Positions 10,552 to 23,453 are shown, counted from the stretch's first letter. The stretch is 64,000 nt of DNA from Planctomycetota bacterium (GCA_024274785.1 JAJSAM010000047.1:1-64000), one strand, 5' to 3'. The notes: generated by a model not told the origin, from the sequence alone. Made by a program: numbers and translations.

Positions 10552-11373
10552 ATGGAGCTTGACTCAATCAGCGCGGAACTGGTCGAACACGCGCTCGGGC
10601 TGTATCTCGCCATCGCCTGGCCGGGAAGAGAAGAGGAGAAGTGCCCGGACATGAACATCGAGGGCCGGGGCGCAGCCGTCCTTTCCGGGTTTACGAACGA
10701 GAGCAAACGGGACGGGGACCGCCGGTACGTTCTGCGCCTCGGCAACTCCCGATACCCCCACATGAAGCTGGTGGTCGAGGAGTACCTGCTGCCCGGGGAG
10801 TACGTTTTCGAGGTCGATACCCACGATCAGCTCGACCTGAAGCCGGACTACCCCGATTATGAAGCCTGGCAGGTTCTGAAAGAGGCCAACCGGCAGATCA
10901 AGGCCGAGATCGAGCAGTGCTGGAGGGAAGAGAAAATCCCGACCTACGCGGATCTGGCGGAGAAGGCCACCAGGGTCGAGAGGACGAGTGGCGGCGTGCC
11001 CGGCGACGGCTGCAAGATCCTCGTGGTGGACGACGAACGGGAGATCGCCGACGCCGTGGCGACCCTGCTCATCACCGAGGGCTACGATGTGCTTCTCGCC
11101 CACGACGGGGAGCAGGCGGTCGGCACTGCCGTTCGCGAGCGTCCCGACCTCATCCTCATGGACTTCCAGATGCCGCGGCTGGACGGCGTGCAGGCCGCCA
11201 TCCGCATCCGCAAGACCCTGAAGAAGAGCGAATGCCGGATCCTCCTCGCCACCGCAGCGCTGATGGATCTCTCCGCGGTGGCCGAGGCCGACGGGTTCCT
11301 CCTGAAGCCCTATTCGAAAGAGATCCTCTTCTCCTTCATCCACGCTCTGCTGGGGCAGCGATCGGGCACGTAG
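10552..11373 (+). CDS. Protein with uncharacterised ~145-aa N-terminal region and C-terminal response-regulator receiver domain
   Basis: Receiver motifs: ILVVDDEREIADAV...LILMDFQMPRLDGVQA...LLATAAL...GFLLKPYSKE. N-terminal region not recognised. Confidence 0.85.
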   Translation: MELDSISAELVEHALGLYLAIAWPGREEEKCPDMNIEGRGAAVLSGFTNESKRDGDRRYVLRLGNSRYPHMKLVVEEYLLPGEYVFEVDTHDQLDLKPDYPDYEAWQVLKEANRQIKAEIEQCWREEKIPTYADLAEKATRVERTSGGVPGDGCKILVVDDEREIADAVATLLITEGYDVLLAHDGEQAVGTAVRERPDLILMDFQMPRLDGVQAAIRIRKTLKKSECRILLATAALMDLSAVAEADGFLLKPYSKEILFSFIHALLGQRSGT

Positions 11374-11510
11374 GGGGCGCGGGCGGGCACGAAATCACGC
11401 CGGGGACTCCGATGCCCGTACCTCAGGTGGCCCTCTACTCGTATGGAGGGAAACTTTGACGCGGCAATCAACAGAGAGATAGTGAACGGATTCCATTGTG
11501 GGGACTTCCG

Positions 11511-14135
<2,625 letters not shown>

Positions 14136-14182
14136 CCGTCATGCGCCGCGACCGCCCCTCAGATCGTTCGCAATGGTGAGAA

Positions 14183-15520
14183 ATGCGGGCTGAGCATCCG
14201 CGAAAGAGCAGGGCCTACATCCGGCTCCTGCAGTTCGTCTACAACCTGGTCTACCTGGTCATCCTGCTCCTGATCCTGCCGTTTCTCGTGTTCAAGCTCC
14301 TGACCAGCCCGAAGCACCGGGCCGGTCTGGTGCAGCGCATGGGGATCCTCGAGCCGTGGCCGTACCACGGGCCGCGGATCTGGATTCACGGGGTCTCGGT
14401 GGGGGAGGTGCTTGCCGCGAAGAGCCTCGTGGACGTGCTGGACCGCGAACTGCCAGACCATGAGGTGGTGATCTCCACGACGACGAAGACCGGCCAGCAG
14501 GTTGCGCGTGAGCACTATCCGGGCCGCCGCATTTTTTACTACCCGCTCGACTTCTCCTTCGCCACACGGCGGGTGCTTCGGCGGGTCCGGCCGGAGGCCG
14601 TGATCCTGATGGAACTCGAGATCTGGCCCAACTTCCTCCTCTCCACCTCGGCGGTGGACGTGCCGGTGCTCCTGGTGAACGGCCGGATTTCCGGACACTC
14701 CTTCCGCCGGTACAAGATCCTGCAGAGGGTCATTCCGGAACCGCTTGACCGGATCTTCCTCTATTGCGTTCAGACCCGGACCTACCGGGAGCGGTTCCTG
14801 GCGCTGGGGGTTTCCCCGGACCGGGTGCATGTCACCGGCACGATGAAATTCGACACCATCAACACCGAGGGAGTCGAGGAGGTGCGCCGGGAGGTTCGGG
14901 CCGGACTCGGCATCGCCGGGGACGAACGGGTTCTCCTCGCGGGTTCCACGCATCCGACCGAGGAGGAGACACTCTATGACATCTTCCTCTCCCTGGTCTC
15001 GGAGCACCCGGAGTACCGCCTGATCGTGGTACCCCGCCATCCGGAGCGATTGGCGGAGGCTGAGGCGATGTTCGTCCGGCGTCAGGCGCCGGTGGTTCGC
15101 AAGACGGCCCTCGGAAATCAGGACGCCGGTGACAGGAGACCGGTCATCCTTGTGGACACGATGGGGGAACTGGCGAAGATATATGCCGCCGCGGACATCG
15201 CTTTCGTGGGCGGAAGCCTGTTCCCGCACGGTGGGCAGAACATGATGGAGCCGGCCGGTCTGGGCCGCGCCGTTGTCTTTGGTCCGCATATCCAGAACTT
15301 CCAGGAATCAGTGGACATTCTCCTGGACGGAGACGCGGCGAAGATGGTGCGGGACGCTTCGGAGCTTGAGGAGGTTATTCTCTCGCTGGCGAATGACCCG
15401 GAGGCCGCCGAGGCGATGGGCGCGAGAGCTCGCAGGATTGTCATTGGACACAAGGGCGCCAGTGAGAGGATCATGGATCTGATCCGGCCTCACTTCACGT
15501 CGGTGCATGAGGCCGATTGA
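14183..15520 (+). CDS. waaA: 3-deoxy-D-manno-octulosonic acid (Kdo) transferase
   Basis: IWIHGVSVGEVLAAKSLV, STTTKTGQQVA, PLDFSFATRRVLRRVRPEAVILMELEIWPNFL, GGSLFPHGGQNMMEPAGLGRAVVFGPH. Confidence 0.93.
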   Translation: MRAEHPRKSRAYIRLLQFVYNLVYLVILLLILPFLVFKLLTSPKHRAGLVQRMGILEPWPYHGPRIWIHGVSVGEVLAAKSLVDVLDRELPDHEVVISTTTKTGQQVAREHYPGRRIFYYPLDFSFATRRVLRRVRPEAVILMELEIWPNFLLSTSAVDVPVLLVNGRISGHSFRRYKILQRVIPEPLDRIFLYCVQTRTYRERFLALGVSPDRVHVTGTMKFDTINTEGVEEVRREVRAGLGIAGDERVLLAGSTHPTEEETLYDIFLSLVSEHPEYRLIVVPRHPERLAEAEAMFVRRQAPVVRKTALGNQDAGDRRPVILVDTMGELAKIYAAADIAFVGGSLFPHGGQNMMEPAGLGRAVVFGPHIQNFQESVDILLDGDAAKMVRDASELEEVILSLANDPEAAEAMGARARRIVIGHKGASERIMDLIRPHFTSVHEAD

Positions 15521-15542
15521 ACGCGGCAGGAAGAGAGGGACG

Positions 15543-16799
15543 ATGAGCGACTACAAGGTGAAGGACATTGCCCTGGCTGAACAGGGAGCGATGAAGCTGG
15601 ACTGGGCCAATGCCCATATGCCGGTGCTGTCGGAGCTTCGGAAGGAGTGGGAGGCGGAGAGGCCGCTCGCGGGAATGCGGATCGCCGGATGCCTCCACGT
15701 CACCAAGGAGACCGGCATTTTGATCCGGACCCTGAAGGCCGCCGGAGCCGAACTCTCCTGGTCGGGATGCAACCCCCTGTCCACGCAGGACGACGTGGCT
15801 GCGGCCCTGGCCGCCGAGGGGTTCAGCATGTACGCCTGGCACGGGATGAATACCGAGGAGTTCTACTGGTGCATCGACAAGACCGTGGAGTTCAAGCCGA
15901 CGCTGACTCTCGATGACGGCGCCGACCTGATCTTCAGGATCCACGATCAGCACCAGGACCTGATCCCCGGGATCATCGGTGGTAGCGAAGAGACCACCAC
16001 CGGCGTTCACCGCCTGCGGTCGATGGCCGCGGACGGGGCGCTTCAGTACCCGGTCATCGCGGTGAACGACTCCGAGACCAAGTGGGACTTCGACAACGTC
16101 TACGGCACCGGCCAGTCCTCCATCGACGGGATCCTCCGGGCGACCTCCGTACTGCTCGCCGGGAAGACTTTCGTCGTCGCGGGTTACGGGCACTGCGGCC
16201 GCGGCTGCGCGATGCGCGCCCGGGGCATGGGGTGCCGCGTGGTCGTGACCGAGATCAAGGCCACCGCCGCACTGAAGGCCCGCCTCGAGGGCTTCGAGGT
16301 CATGGAGATGGACGATGCCGCGAAGATCGGCGACATCTTCATCACCGCTACCGGGATGCGCGACGTTGTGACCGGCCGGCACTTCGAGAGCATGAAGGAC
16401 GGCGCGGTGGTCTGCAACACCGGCCATTACGATGTCGAACTCGCCCTGACCGATCTCGACGAGATCATGGACTCGAGGCGGGACATCCGGGACAACTGCG
16501 AAGAGGTCACCATGCCGGATGGGCGGCACATCTACGTGCTCGCCAAAGGGCGTCTCGTCAACCTCGCTGCGGCGGAGGGGCACCCCTCCGAGGTCATGGA
16601 TATGTCCTTTGCGAACCAGGTCAAGGCCATGATCCATCTGGCGAAGCAGGGGGAGGCCATGAACAACGAGGTCTATGTCCTGCCCGCGGAGATCGACGAG
16701 GAAATCGCCGGCATCAAGCTTCGCTCAATGGGATCGAAGCTGGACGTCCTGACGCCGGAGCAGATCGCCTACCGGGACGCCTATTCGGAGGGTACATAA
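15543..16799 (+). CDS. ahcY: Adenosylhomocysteinase (SAH hydrolase)
   Basis: GCLHVTKETGILIRTLKAAGAELSWSGCNPLSTQDD, VNDSETKWDFDNVYGTGQSSIDGILRAT, GYGHCGRGCAMRARGMG, NTGHYDVEL. Confidence 0.97.
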   Translation: MSDYKVKDIALAEQGAMKLDWANAHMPVLSELRKEWEAERPLAGMRIAGCLHVTKETGILIRTLKAAGAELSWSGCNPLSTQDDVAAALAAEGFSMYAWHGMNTEEFYWCIDKTVEFKPTLTLDDGADLIFRIHDQHQDLIPGIIGGSEETTTGVHRLRSMAADGALQYPVIAVNDSETKWDFDNVYGTGQSSIDGILRATSVLLAGKTFVVAGYGHCGRGCAMRARGMGCRVVVTEIKATAALKARLEGFEVMEMDDAAKIGDIFITATGMRDVVTGRHFESMKDGAVVCNTGHYDVELALTDLDEIMDSRRDIRDNCEEVTMPDGRHIYVLAKGRLVNLAAAEGHPSEVMDMSFANQVKAMIHLAKQGEAMNNEVYVLPAEIDEEIAGIKLRSMGSKLDVLTPEQIAYRDAYSEGT

Positions 16800-16805
16800 A
16801 TCCGC

Positions 16806-17549
16806 ATGAAAACGGATCTTCCCGCGTTGACGCGGAGAAGAAGGATGGTTAGGATGCTCGCTCGGGCAATACTGATACAAAAGGATGCGGAGGAGCTTCG
16901 TAAAATGCGAAGGGAACACGGTTTCACGCTGATCGAGATCCTCGTGGTGATCACGATTATCGCTGCGCTGGTCGGAATGGTGACGTTGGTGATTCCCAAG
17001 GGCAAGGAGGTGAAGGATCGTGTCACGTGCATGAACAACCTTCGCCAGATCGGCTCCCTGCTTGTCGCCTTGGATGCGGGGCCGGGCGTGAAGGAGTACA
17101 GCGGTGCCGCGTTCGTCCTCCAGGTCGCCGGCGACGTCAAGAACGAGGATCTCGACGTGTACGTCTGCCCGGGTGAGGGAGAGAACATGGACGACCCCAG
17201 GCCGTCCACGTCCGATCCCGAGTTCGTCGCGATGTACCGCGAGGAGATGAACCTCAAGTCCGGGAAGGTGGAGGATCGCTTCACGTCCTACGCCGGACCG
17301 AACTGGAAGGCTTTCCCGAAGTCCAAGGCCGGCAAGGCCAAGCAGGAAACCCGGCTGTGGGCCTGTGACAAGTGCCGCAACGGGGCTGCCTACCACGATG
17401 GGATCGTCGTTCTATACTCCAGTTCAAAGGTGGACTTCATCAAGTTGGAGAACCTGGAGGGGCACAGCGTCGACAAGGGCACCATCGACGTCGGCCCGGA
17501 CTCCGGGGACAAGCGGCTCGCGAAGATGATCTTCTTCCCGAACCAGTAG
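16806..17549 (+). CDS. Type II secretion/type IV pilus pseudopilin-like protein (prepilin N-terminal methylation motif)
   Basis: MRREHGFTLIEILVVITIIAALVGMVTLVIPKG. The likely start is the internal ATG near 16905. Confidence 0.8.
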   Translation: MKTDLPALTRRRRMVRMLARAILIQKDAEELRKMRREHGFTLIEILVVITIIAALVGMVTLVIPKGKEVKDRVTCMNNLRQIGSLLVALDAGPGVKEYSGAAFVLQVAGDVKNEDLDVYVCPGEGENMDDPRPSTSDPEFVAMYREEMNLKSGKVEDRFTSYAGPNWKAFPKSKAGKAKQETRLWACDKCRNGAAYHDGIVVLYSSSKVDFIKLENLEGHSVDKGTIDVGPDSGDKRLAKMIFFPNQ

Positions 17550-17569
17550 ATCCTGACCGGAACACCGTA

Positions 17570-17605
17570 GCGGGCCGCTCCCTGGTGGGGCGGCCCGCTT
17601 CGTTT
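17570..17605 (+). terminator. Rho-independent terminator downstream of the pseudopilin gene
   Basis: 12-bp stem GCGGGCCGCTCC/GGGGCGGCCCGC (one G-U pair), CTGGT loop, then ttcgtttt. Confidence 0.8.
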
Positions 17606-17818
17606 TCATAGGCTTCGGATGGTCGGCCGCGGTGCCGACCACCCCTACCCGGGGAGCAGGCTGCGGTGTGACTCGTCGAGACGGCGCTCGACCCTCCATG
17701 GGCATGGTGCTGTCCACACTCGTCCTTCACCCCGTTCGCGTCCCCCTTTGCATTTTCTCGAATGCGGATCGAGCCCACCCTAGAATCGTCGCGGGCAATT
17801 CGCTCCGGAGATCCGTCC

Positions 17819-18421
17819 ATGTCCGAACCCCTTTCCAGGGAGTTCACGAAAGGCCTGTGGCGTGAAAACGGCCTGTTCGTGATGGCGCTAGGGCTCTGTC
17901 CGTCCCTGGCGGTGACCACCAGTGTGATGAACGGCCTCGTCATGGGGCTTTGCGTCACCTTCGTCCTCGTCGGCTCCAACCTGGTCGTGTCGCTGATCCG
18001 CAGCTTCACGCCGAAGGAGATCCGCATCCCGATCTTCATCGTGGTCATCGCGTCCTTCGTGACGCTGACCGAGATCGGCTTGAAGGGCCTCGATTACGAG
18101 CTGTACAGCAACTTCGGGATCTTCATTTCACTGATCGTGGTGAACTGCGTGATCCTCGGCCGCGCGGAGGCCTTCGCCAGCAAGAACGGCCCGTTGCGCT
18201 CGATCCTCGATGGTCTGGGCATCGGGATGGGCTTTGCCATCGCCCTCGTCATCGTCTCGTTCTTCCGGGAGGTGCTGGGTGCCGGTCAACTCTTCGGCAT
18301 GGATCTCGCGAAGGGCGCCTCTCCGGCGGCGGTCTTCATTCTCGCGCCCGGCGCCTTCCTGGTGGTGGGACTTCTCATGGGCCTCTTCAAGTACCGGAAG
18401 ATCATGAAGGGAGCGGCGTGA
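17819..18421 (+). CDS. rnfE: Electron transport complex subunit RnfE (RsxE/NqrD family)
   Basis: KGLWRENGLFVMALGLCPSLAVTTSVMNGLVMGLCVTFVLVGSNL... NCVILGRAEAFASKN. Confidence 0.93.
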   Translation: MSEPLSREFTKGLWRENGLFVMALGLCPSLAVTTSVMNGLVMGLCVTFVLVGSNLVVSLIRSFTPKEIRIPIFIVVIASFVTLTEIGLKGLDYELYSNFGIFISLIVVNCVILGRAEAFASKNGPLRSILDGLGIGMGFAIALVIVSFFREVLGAGQLFGMDLAKGASPAAVFILAPGAFLVVGLLMGLFKYRKIMKGAA

Positions 18422-19062
18422 TGGATATCGCCCAACTCTTCACCATCGCGATCGGCGCCGTCTTCGTGAACAACTTCGTGCTCGCGAAGTTCCTCGGGCT
18501 GTGCCCGTTCATGGGAGTCTCGAAAAAGACCGACCAGGCGCTCGGGATGGGTTTTGCGGTCATCTTCGTGATGACGCTGGCCTCCTTCGTGACCTGGTTC
18601 GTGTTTCAGTACTTCCTGAAGGCCGGCGAAGCCAACGTCTTCTATCAGCTGGGTTTCATCGAGGTCACGACGGACCTCACCGACGTGCTGAAGACCCTGT
18701 CCTACATTCTGGTGATCGCCGCTCTGGTTCAGCTCGTGGAGATGGCCATGCGGAAGCTCACCCCGGCACTCTTCAAGTCGCTGGGTATCTTCCTGCCGCT
18801 CATTACCACCAACTGCGCCGTGCTCGGCGTCACCCTGATGAACACCACGGACAACCCGGCGGGAGGGTTCAATCTCCTCGAGTCGATCGTCTCCGGGTTC
18901 TTCTCCGGGGTGGGCTTTCTGCTGGTGATCGTGCTCATGTCCGGAGTCCGCGAGAGGCTCGAGCTTCTCCGCACCCCGGAGAGCCTGAAGGGACTGCCGA
19001 TCACCTTCATTTCGACTGCTTTGATGGCCCTTGCATTCATGGGCTTCGTGGGTATGATCTGA
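18421..19062 (+). CDS. rnfA: Electron transport complex subunit RnfA (RsxA/NqrE family)
   Basis: FVNNFVLAKFLGLCPFMGVSKKTDQALGMGFAVIFVMTLAS... LPLITTNCAVLGVTLMN. ATGA overlap with rnfE. Confidence 0.93.
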   Translation: MDIAQLFTIAIGAVFVNNFVLAKFLGLCPFMGVSKKTDQALGMGFAVIFVMTLASFVTWFVFQYFLKAGEANVFYQLGFIEVTTDLTDVLKTLSYILVIAALVQLVEMAMRKLTPALFKSLGIFLPLITTNCAVLGVTLMNTTDNPAGGFNLLESIVSGFFSGVGFLLVIVLMSGVRERLELLRTPESLKGLPITFISTALMALAFMGFVGMI

Positions 19063-19095
19063 TCCTGCGGCGGTTTACGTCGCGTATACCGGGCG

Positions 19096-19111
19096 GCGCC
19101 CGATCGGGCGC
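19096..19111 (+). terminator. Perfect palindrome after rnfA, possible terminator
   Basis: GCGCCCGATCGGGCGC followed by ttta. Confidence 0.5.
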
Positions 19112-19156
19112 TTTAGGAAGACAGGTCCGTTACATCCGGATCCGGGAGGCGTCTTC

Positions 19157-19765
19157 ATGAAGACGGTCTTGATCGCGCTCTTGTGTCTCGCGCCATTCGT
19201 TGCCAGTGTCCAGGCCGAGGGTGACGGGGAGTACAAGCGCTGGAAGCTCGACATTACCTACGGGGCTCCTGATTTTGTCGTGCTCGAGGATGCTCTGGGG
19301 AACGTCCGCCTGTGCTGGTATCTCACCTACACCGTCACGAACAACACCGACGGCGAGGTACCCCTCGGCATCAGGATCGGCGCGGCAACGGATACCGGCA
19401 AGCAGTATCGCGACTCCATGGCGCCCCTGGCCGAGAAGGCCCTGAAGAAGAAGACGGGCAAGGAGTACAAGAACGCCCTGGCGATGGCGAAGGGCAGGAT
19501 CGCTCCGGGCAAGAAGATCGAGGCGGTCGCGCTCTTCGGCGAACTGGACCCGAACTGGGACTTGCTCACCATCCGCATCGCCGGCCTCTACGACACCGTC
19601 GATCAGGTGGACGGAAAGCTCTTCTTCGAGAAGAAGGTGATGGTGCTGACCTGGAGCCGCCCCGGGGACGAGTTCGGGGCCTCAGGCGACCCGATCACCT
19701 TCAAGAACAAGAGCTGGATGATCGAGGGCGAGCGCCGCGAGATCCCCCAGACCGAGAACAACTAA
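19157..19765 (+). CDS. Secreted hypothetical protein
   Basis: Signal peptide MKTVLIALLCLAPFVASVQAE. No family recognised. Confidence 0.75.
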   Translation: MKTVLIALLCLAPFVASVQAEGDGEYKRWKLDITYGAPDFVVLEDALGNVRLCWYLTYTVTNNTDGEVPLGIRIGAATDTGKQYRDSMAPLAEKALKKKTGKEYKNALAMAKGRIAPGKKIEAVALFGELDPNWDLLTIRIAGLYDTVDQVDGKLFFEKKVMVLTWSRPGDEFGASGDPITFKNKSWMIEGERREIPQTENN

Positions 19766-19795
19766 CCCGCTTTTCCCACCAGTGGAAAGGCTGCC

Positions 19796-19858
19796 GCATG
19801 GCGGAAGCCGCCATGTGGTGAAGCGGCCTGCGGCTCCGCTCAGCGGGCGCGCAGGCCG
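19796..19858. terminator. Two consecutive hairpins between convergent genes
   Basis: CATGGCGG-aag-CCGCCATG, and CGGCCTGCG (19824-19832) / CGCAGGCCG (19850-19858); lies between the + strand ORF ending at 19765 and dnaE ending at 19840. Confidence 0.5.
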
Positions 19859-22800
19859 TTTCCGTTGGTGCTCGGCCGCGCGGTGCTCGAGAACGTGACG
19901 GCGCCCTTCCCGACGAGCCCCTCCACCGCCTCCACAAAGCGGGGCGTGGCCATGACCGAGATGGTGGCCGGGAGCTTGAACAGCGTCCGTACGGTGGGGA
20001 GCGGGCGCAGCTCGAAGTAGACCGGACAGATCCCCCGGTGGTTCTCCAGCAACTCCTTCAGAGCGACGAGCATCGCCTGGCCCGTCTGGTCCGAGATGCG
20101 GATGGTGACGCAGCCGGCCAGTTCCTGGAAGGCGCGTTCGATCGGGATCACCCGGTCGATCCTGACCGACGGGTCCTCGCGGGTCTGGTCGAGCGTGCCC
20201 TCGACGAAGACGATCCTGTCTTCGCCGACATGCTCCTGGCACTTGGCGTAATGCTCCGCGAAGATCACGCCGTTGACGCTGCCCTCGAAGTCCTCGATGC
20301 GGACCAGGGCCATCTTCTTGTCCTTGTTCCGGCCGGACCGGGGGAAGGTCTCGCGGAGTTCGGTGAACATGCCGCCGAAGATGACCTTTCTGCCGTCGTC
20401 CATTTCCGCGAGGGCGCCGATGCCGGTGGTGGAAAAAGCCCGGATGACTTCCTCGTGAGCGGCCAGCGGGTGGCTCGTGACGTAGAAGCCGAGGACCTCC
20501 TTCTCGAAGGCGAGAATCTGGGTTTCCGGCCACTCGGGCAGGTCCGGCAGCCCTTCGGCGGCGGTGGCATCCTCCTTTGGTGCGCCGCCGAACAATCCGA
20601 GCTGCCCCGCGTCGCGGTCCTTCTGGGCCCGGCTTCCCGCCTGCAGTGCGGGACCGATGCCCTCGATGAGCTGGCTGCGCCGGGCGTTCAGGGAATCGAG
20701 CGCGCCGGCTTTCAGGAGCGCCTCGAGTCCGGCCCGGTTCATCAGGGAGAGGTCCACGGCTTCGCAGAGGTCGTAGAGGTTCGCGAATGGCGCTCCGCGC
20801 TCCTCGCGGGCATCCACCAGCGATTGGATCGCGGCCATCCCAACGCCCTTCACGGCCCCGAGGCCGAAGAGGATCTCGCCGTCCTCGACCGTGAATTCGG
20901 CCATGCAGGTGTTTACGTCCGGACGCCGGACCTGCATGTCCATCTTGCGGCACTCGCCCATGTAGCGGACGATCTTCTCGGTCACTCCCATGTCGCAGGT
21001 CATCAGCGCGGCCATGAACTCCCGCGGATAGGTCGACTTGAGCCAGGCCGTCTCGTAGGTGACCATCGCGTAGGCCGTGGTGTGCGACTTGTTGAAGCAG
21101 TACTTGGCGAAGTGGATCATGTCCTTCCAGATCTTCTCGTACACGCTCGCCGGAACCCCGTTCTCCTCCGACCCGGTCACGAACTGTTCCCGGAACTGCT
21201 CCATCAGCTCCGCCCGCTTCTTCCCCATGGCCTTCCGCAGGTTGTCGGCGGTGTTCATCGAGAAACCGGCCATCCGGTTCGCGATGAGCATGATCTGCTC
21301 CTGGTAGACCAGGGTGCCGTAGGTGTCCTTCAGAATCGGCTCGACGATCTCGTGGGGATACGTGACCTCCTCCTGGCCGTGCTTTCTCCGGACGAAACTG
21401 TCCACCATGCCGGAGCCGAGCGGCCCCGGGCGGTAGAGCGCGAGGATGGCCACGATGTCCTCGAAACAGTCCGGGCGCATGCGCGAGAGCAGTTCCCGCA
21501 TGCCCTCCGATTCGAGCTGGAAGATTCCGAGGGCGTCGCCGCGAGCCAGCATCTCATAGGTCTTCCGGTCACCCTCCGGGATGTCGGTCCGGGGGTTCAG
21601 CCGGATGCCCCGGGTGCGCTCGATGAGTTTCAGAGCCTTGTCGATGACGGTCAGGGTCTTCAGGCCCAGGAAGTCCATCTTGAGGAGCCCGATCCGCTCC
21701 AGGTCCTCCATGGTGTACTGGGTCGTGACGTCGTCGCGCTGCTTGTGGAGGGGAACGTAGTTCGTGAGGGGCTTGTCGCCGATGACGACGCCGGCGGCGT
21801 GCGTGGAAGCGTGGCGTTTCAGGCCTTCGAGCTTCAAGGCGATTTCGAAGAGCCTCTTGATTTCCGGGTCCTTGTCGCGGAGTTCCTTCAGGTCCGGATC
21901 GCCGTCGATGGCCTCGCCGAGTCTGGTCCCCGGCACCCCGGGGATCTTCTTCGCGATCATGTCCACCTGCGGCAGCGGGATGTCGAGCACGCGCCCCACG
22001 TCCCGGAGGACCGCCCGCGCGGCCATCGTTCCGAACGTGATGATCTGGCTGACGTTCTCCTTGCCGCCGTACTTGTCGTGGACGTACCGGATCACCTCTT
22101 CCCGGCCGTCCCGGCAGAAGTCGATGTCGATGTCCGGCATCGAGACCCGCTCCGAGTTCAGGAAACGCTCGAAGAGAAGGTCGTTGCCGAGCGGGTCCAC
22201 GTCGGTGATCGCGAGGGCATAGGCGATGATCGAGCCGGCCGCGGATCCCCGACCCGGGCCCACCGGGATGTGGCGCTCCCGCGCGAACCGGATGAAGTCC
22301 CAGACGATGAGGAAATAGGAGACGAATCCCATCCCCACGATGACTTCCATCTCCTTCTCGAGCCGGTCCGTGACCTCCTTCGTTGCCTCTCCGTAGCGCT
22401 CCCGGATGCCCTCATCGCAGAGCCGCCGGAAGTACTCCTCCTCGGTGCTGCCGTCGGGTGGGGGAAAGTGGGGGAGGTGGTACACGCCGAATTCGATCTC
22501 CACGTTGCAACGGGAGGCGACGAGGAGCGTGTTCTCCACCGCTTCCGGGACGTCCTTGAAGAGCTCCCACATCTCGTCGCCGGACCGGAGGAAGAAGTCC
22601 GAACTCGACATCTTCATGCGGTCGGTGTCCTTCAGCGTCTTTCCGGTGTGAAGGCAGAGCAGGACCTCCTGGGCCAGGGCGTCGTCCCGGTTGATGTAGT
22701 GGACGTCGTTCGTGGCGACGAGGGGGATGCGGAGTTCGGTGGCGATCTGCCGGAGGGTCTGGTTCGCCTCTTCCTGGCCGTCCACCCCGTTGCGCATGAT

Positions 22801-23346
22801 CTCGAGGAAGTAGTCCTCTCCGAAAACGGACTTGTACCAGTCCGCGGTTTCCACCGCCTTCCGGCGGTTTCCGGTCCGGATGCTGTAGTTGGGTTCGCCC
22901 TTCAAACAGCCCGAGAGCGCGATCAGCCCCCCGTGGTGTTGTTCGAGGAGCGTCCGGTCGATGCGGGGGTGGTAGTAGAAGCCGTCCATGTAGGCCCGGG
23001 TCATCAGGGTGAGCAGGTTCTTGTAGCCCTGGTCGTTTTTGGCCAGCAGGGTGACGTGGTATGCGGAGACCGGGTCGCGCACCCGCTCCTGCCGGTTCCC
23101 GGGGGCGATATACGCCTCGACCCCGATGACCGGCCTGATCCCATTGCTCTTCGCCGTGCGGTAGAAGTCCACCGCTCCGAACATGTTGCCGTGATCGGTC
23201 AGAGCGAGGGAGGACATGCCGAACTCGACCGCCCGGGAGACCAGGCGGTCCACCGGGGCGGCGCCGTCGAGCAGGCTGTAGTCCGAGTGGACGTGAAGGT
23301 GACAAAAGTCCTTACCCATACCGTCTCCCATTGTGGCCGGGCTCAC
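19840..23346 (-). CDS. dnaE: DNA polymerase III subunit alpha
   Basis: PHP domain FCHLHVHSDYSLLDGAAPVDRLV; VGPGRGSAAGSIIAYAL; MPDIDIDFCRDGREEVIRYV; QIITFGTMAARA; YQEQIM; FNKSHTTAYAMVTYETAWLK. Probable start is the internal MGKDF. Confidence 0.98.
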   Translation of the reverse strand: MSPATMGDGMGKDFCHLHVHSDYSLLDGAAPVDRLVSRAVEFGMSSLALTDHGNMFGAVDFYRTAKSNGIRPVIGVEAYIAPGNRQERVRDPVSAYHVTLLAKNDQGYKNLLTLMTRAYMDGFYYHPRIDRTLLEQHHGGLIALSGCLKGEPNYSIRTGNRRKAVETADWYKSVFGEDYFLEIMRNGVDGQEEANQTLRQIATELRIPLVATNDVHYINRDDALAQEVLLCLHTGKTLKDTDRMKMSSSDFFLRSGDEMWELFKDVPEAVENTLLVASRCNVEIEFGVYHLPHFPPPDGSTEEEYFRRLCDEGIRERYGEATKEVTDRLEKEMEVIVGMGFVSYFLIVWDFIRFARERHIPVGPGRGSAAGSIIAYALAITDVDPLGNDLLFERFLNSERVSMPDIDIDFCRDGREEVIRYVHDKYGGKENVSQIITFGTMAARAVLRDVGRVLDIPLPQVDMIAKKIPGVPGTRLGEAIDGDPDLKELRDKDPEIKRLFEIALKLEGLKRHASTHAAGVVIGDKPLTNYVPLHKQRDDVTTQYTMEDLERIGLLKMDFLGLKTLTVIDKALKLIERTRGIRLNPRTDIPEGDRKTYEMLARGDALGIFQLESEGMRELLSRMRPDCFEDIVAILALYRPGPLGSGMVDSFVRRKHGQEEVTYPHEIVEPILKDTYGTLVYQEQIMLIANRMAGFSMNTADNLRKAMGKKRAELMEQFREQFVTGSEENGVPASVYEKIWKDMIHFAKYCFNKSHTTAYAMVTYETAWLKSTYPREFMAALMTCDMGVTEKIVRYMGECRKMDMQVRRPDVNTCMAEFTVEDGEILFGLGAVKGVGMAAIQSLVDAREERGAPFANLYDLCEAVDLSLMNRAGLEALLKAGALDSLNARRSQLIEGIGPALQAGSRAQKDRDAGQLGLFGGAPKEDATAAEGLPDLPEWPETQILAFEKEVLGFYVTSHPLAAHEEVIRAFSTTGIGALAEMDDGRKVIFGGMFTELRETFPRSGRNKDKKMALVRIEDFEGSVNGVIFAEHYAKCQEHVGEDRIVFVEGTLDQTREDPSVRIDRVIPIERAFQELAGCVTIRISDQTGQAMLVALKELLENHRGICPVYFELRPLPTVRTLFKLPATISVMATPRFVEAVEGLVGKGAVTFSSTARPSTNGNGLRAR

Positions 23347-23453
23347 GGGGAAAGTGCCTGCCGGCCGAGGATGTGGCTATATTAGCGGATGCCGCCAGGG
23401 CCTCGTGCGGAGATCCTACCCGGGCCCGGTGACACCTCCTGAAGGAGCATGCG

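Noticed and set aside
20038-23385. 1115-aa ORF on + strand antisense to dnaE
   Set aside because: Shadow ORF caused by high GC codon bias; the minus-strand frame is an unambiguous DnaE.
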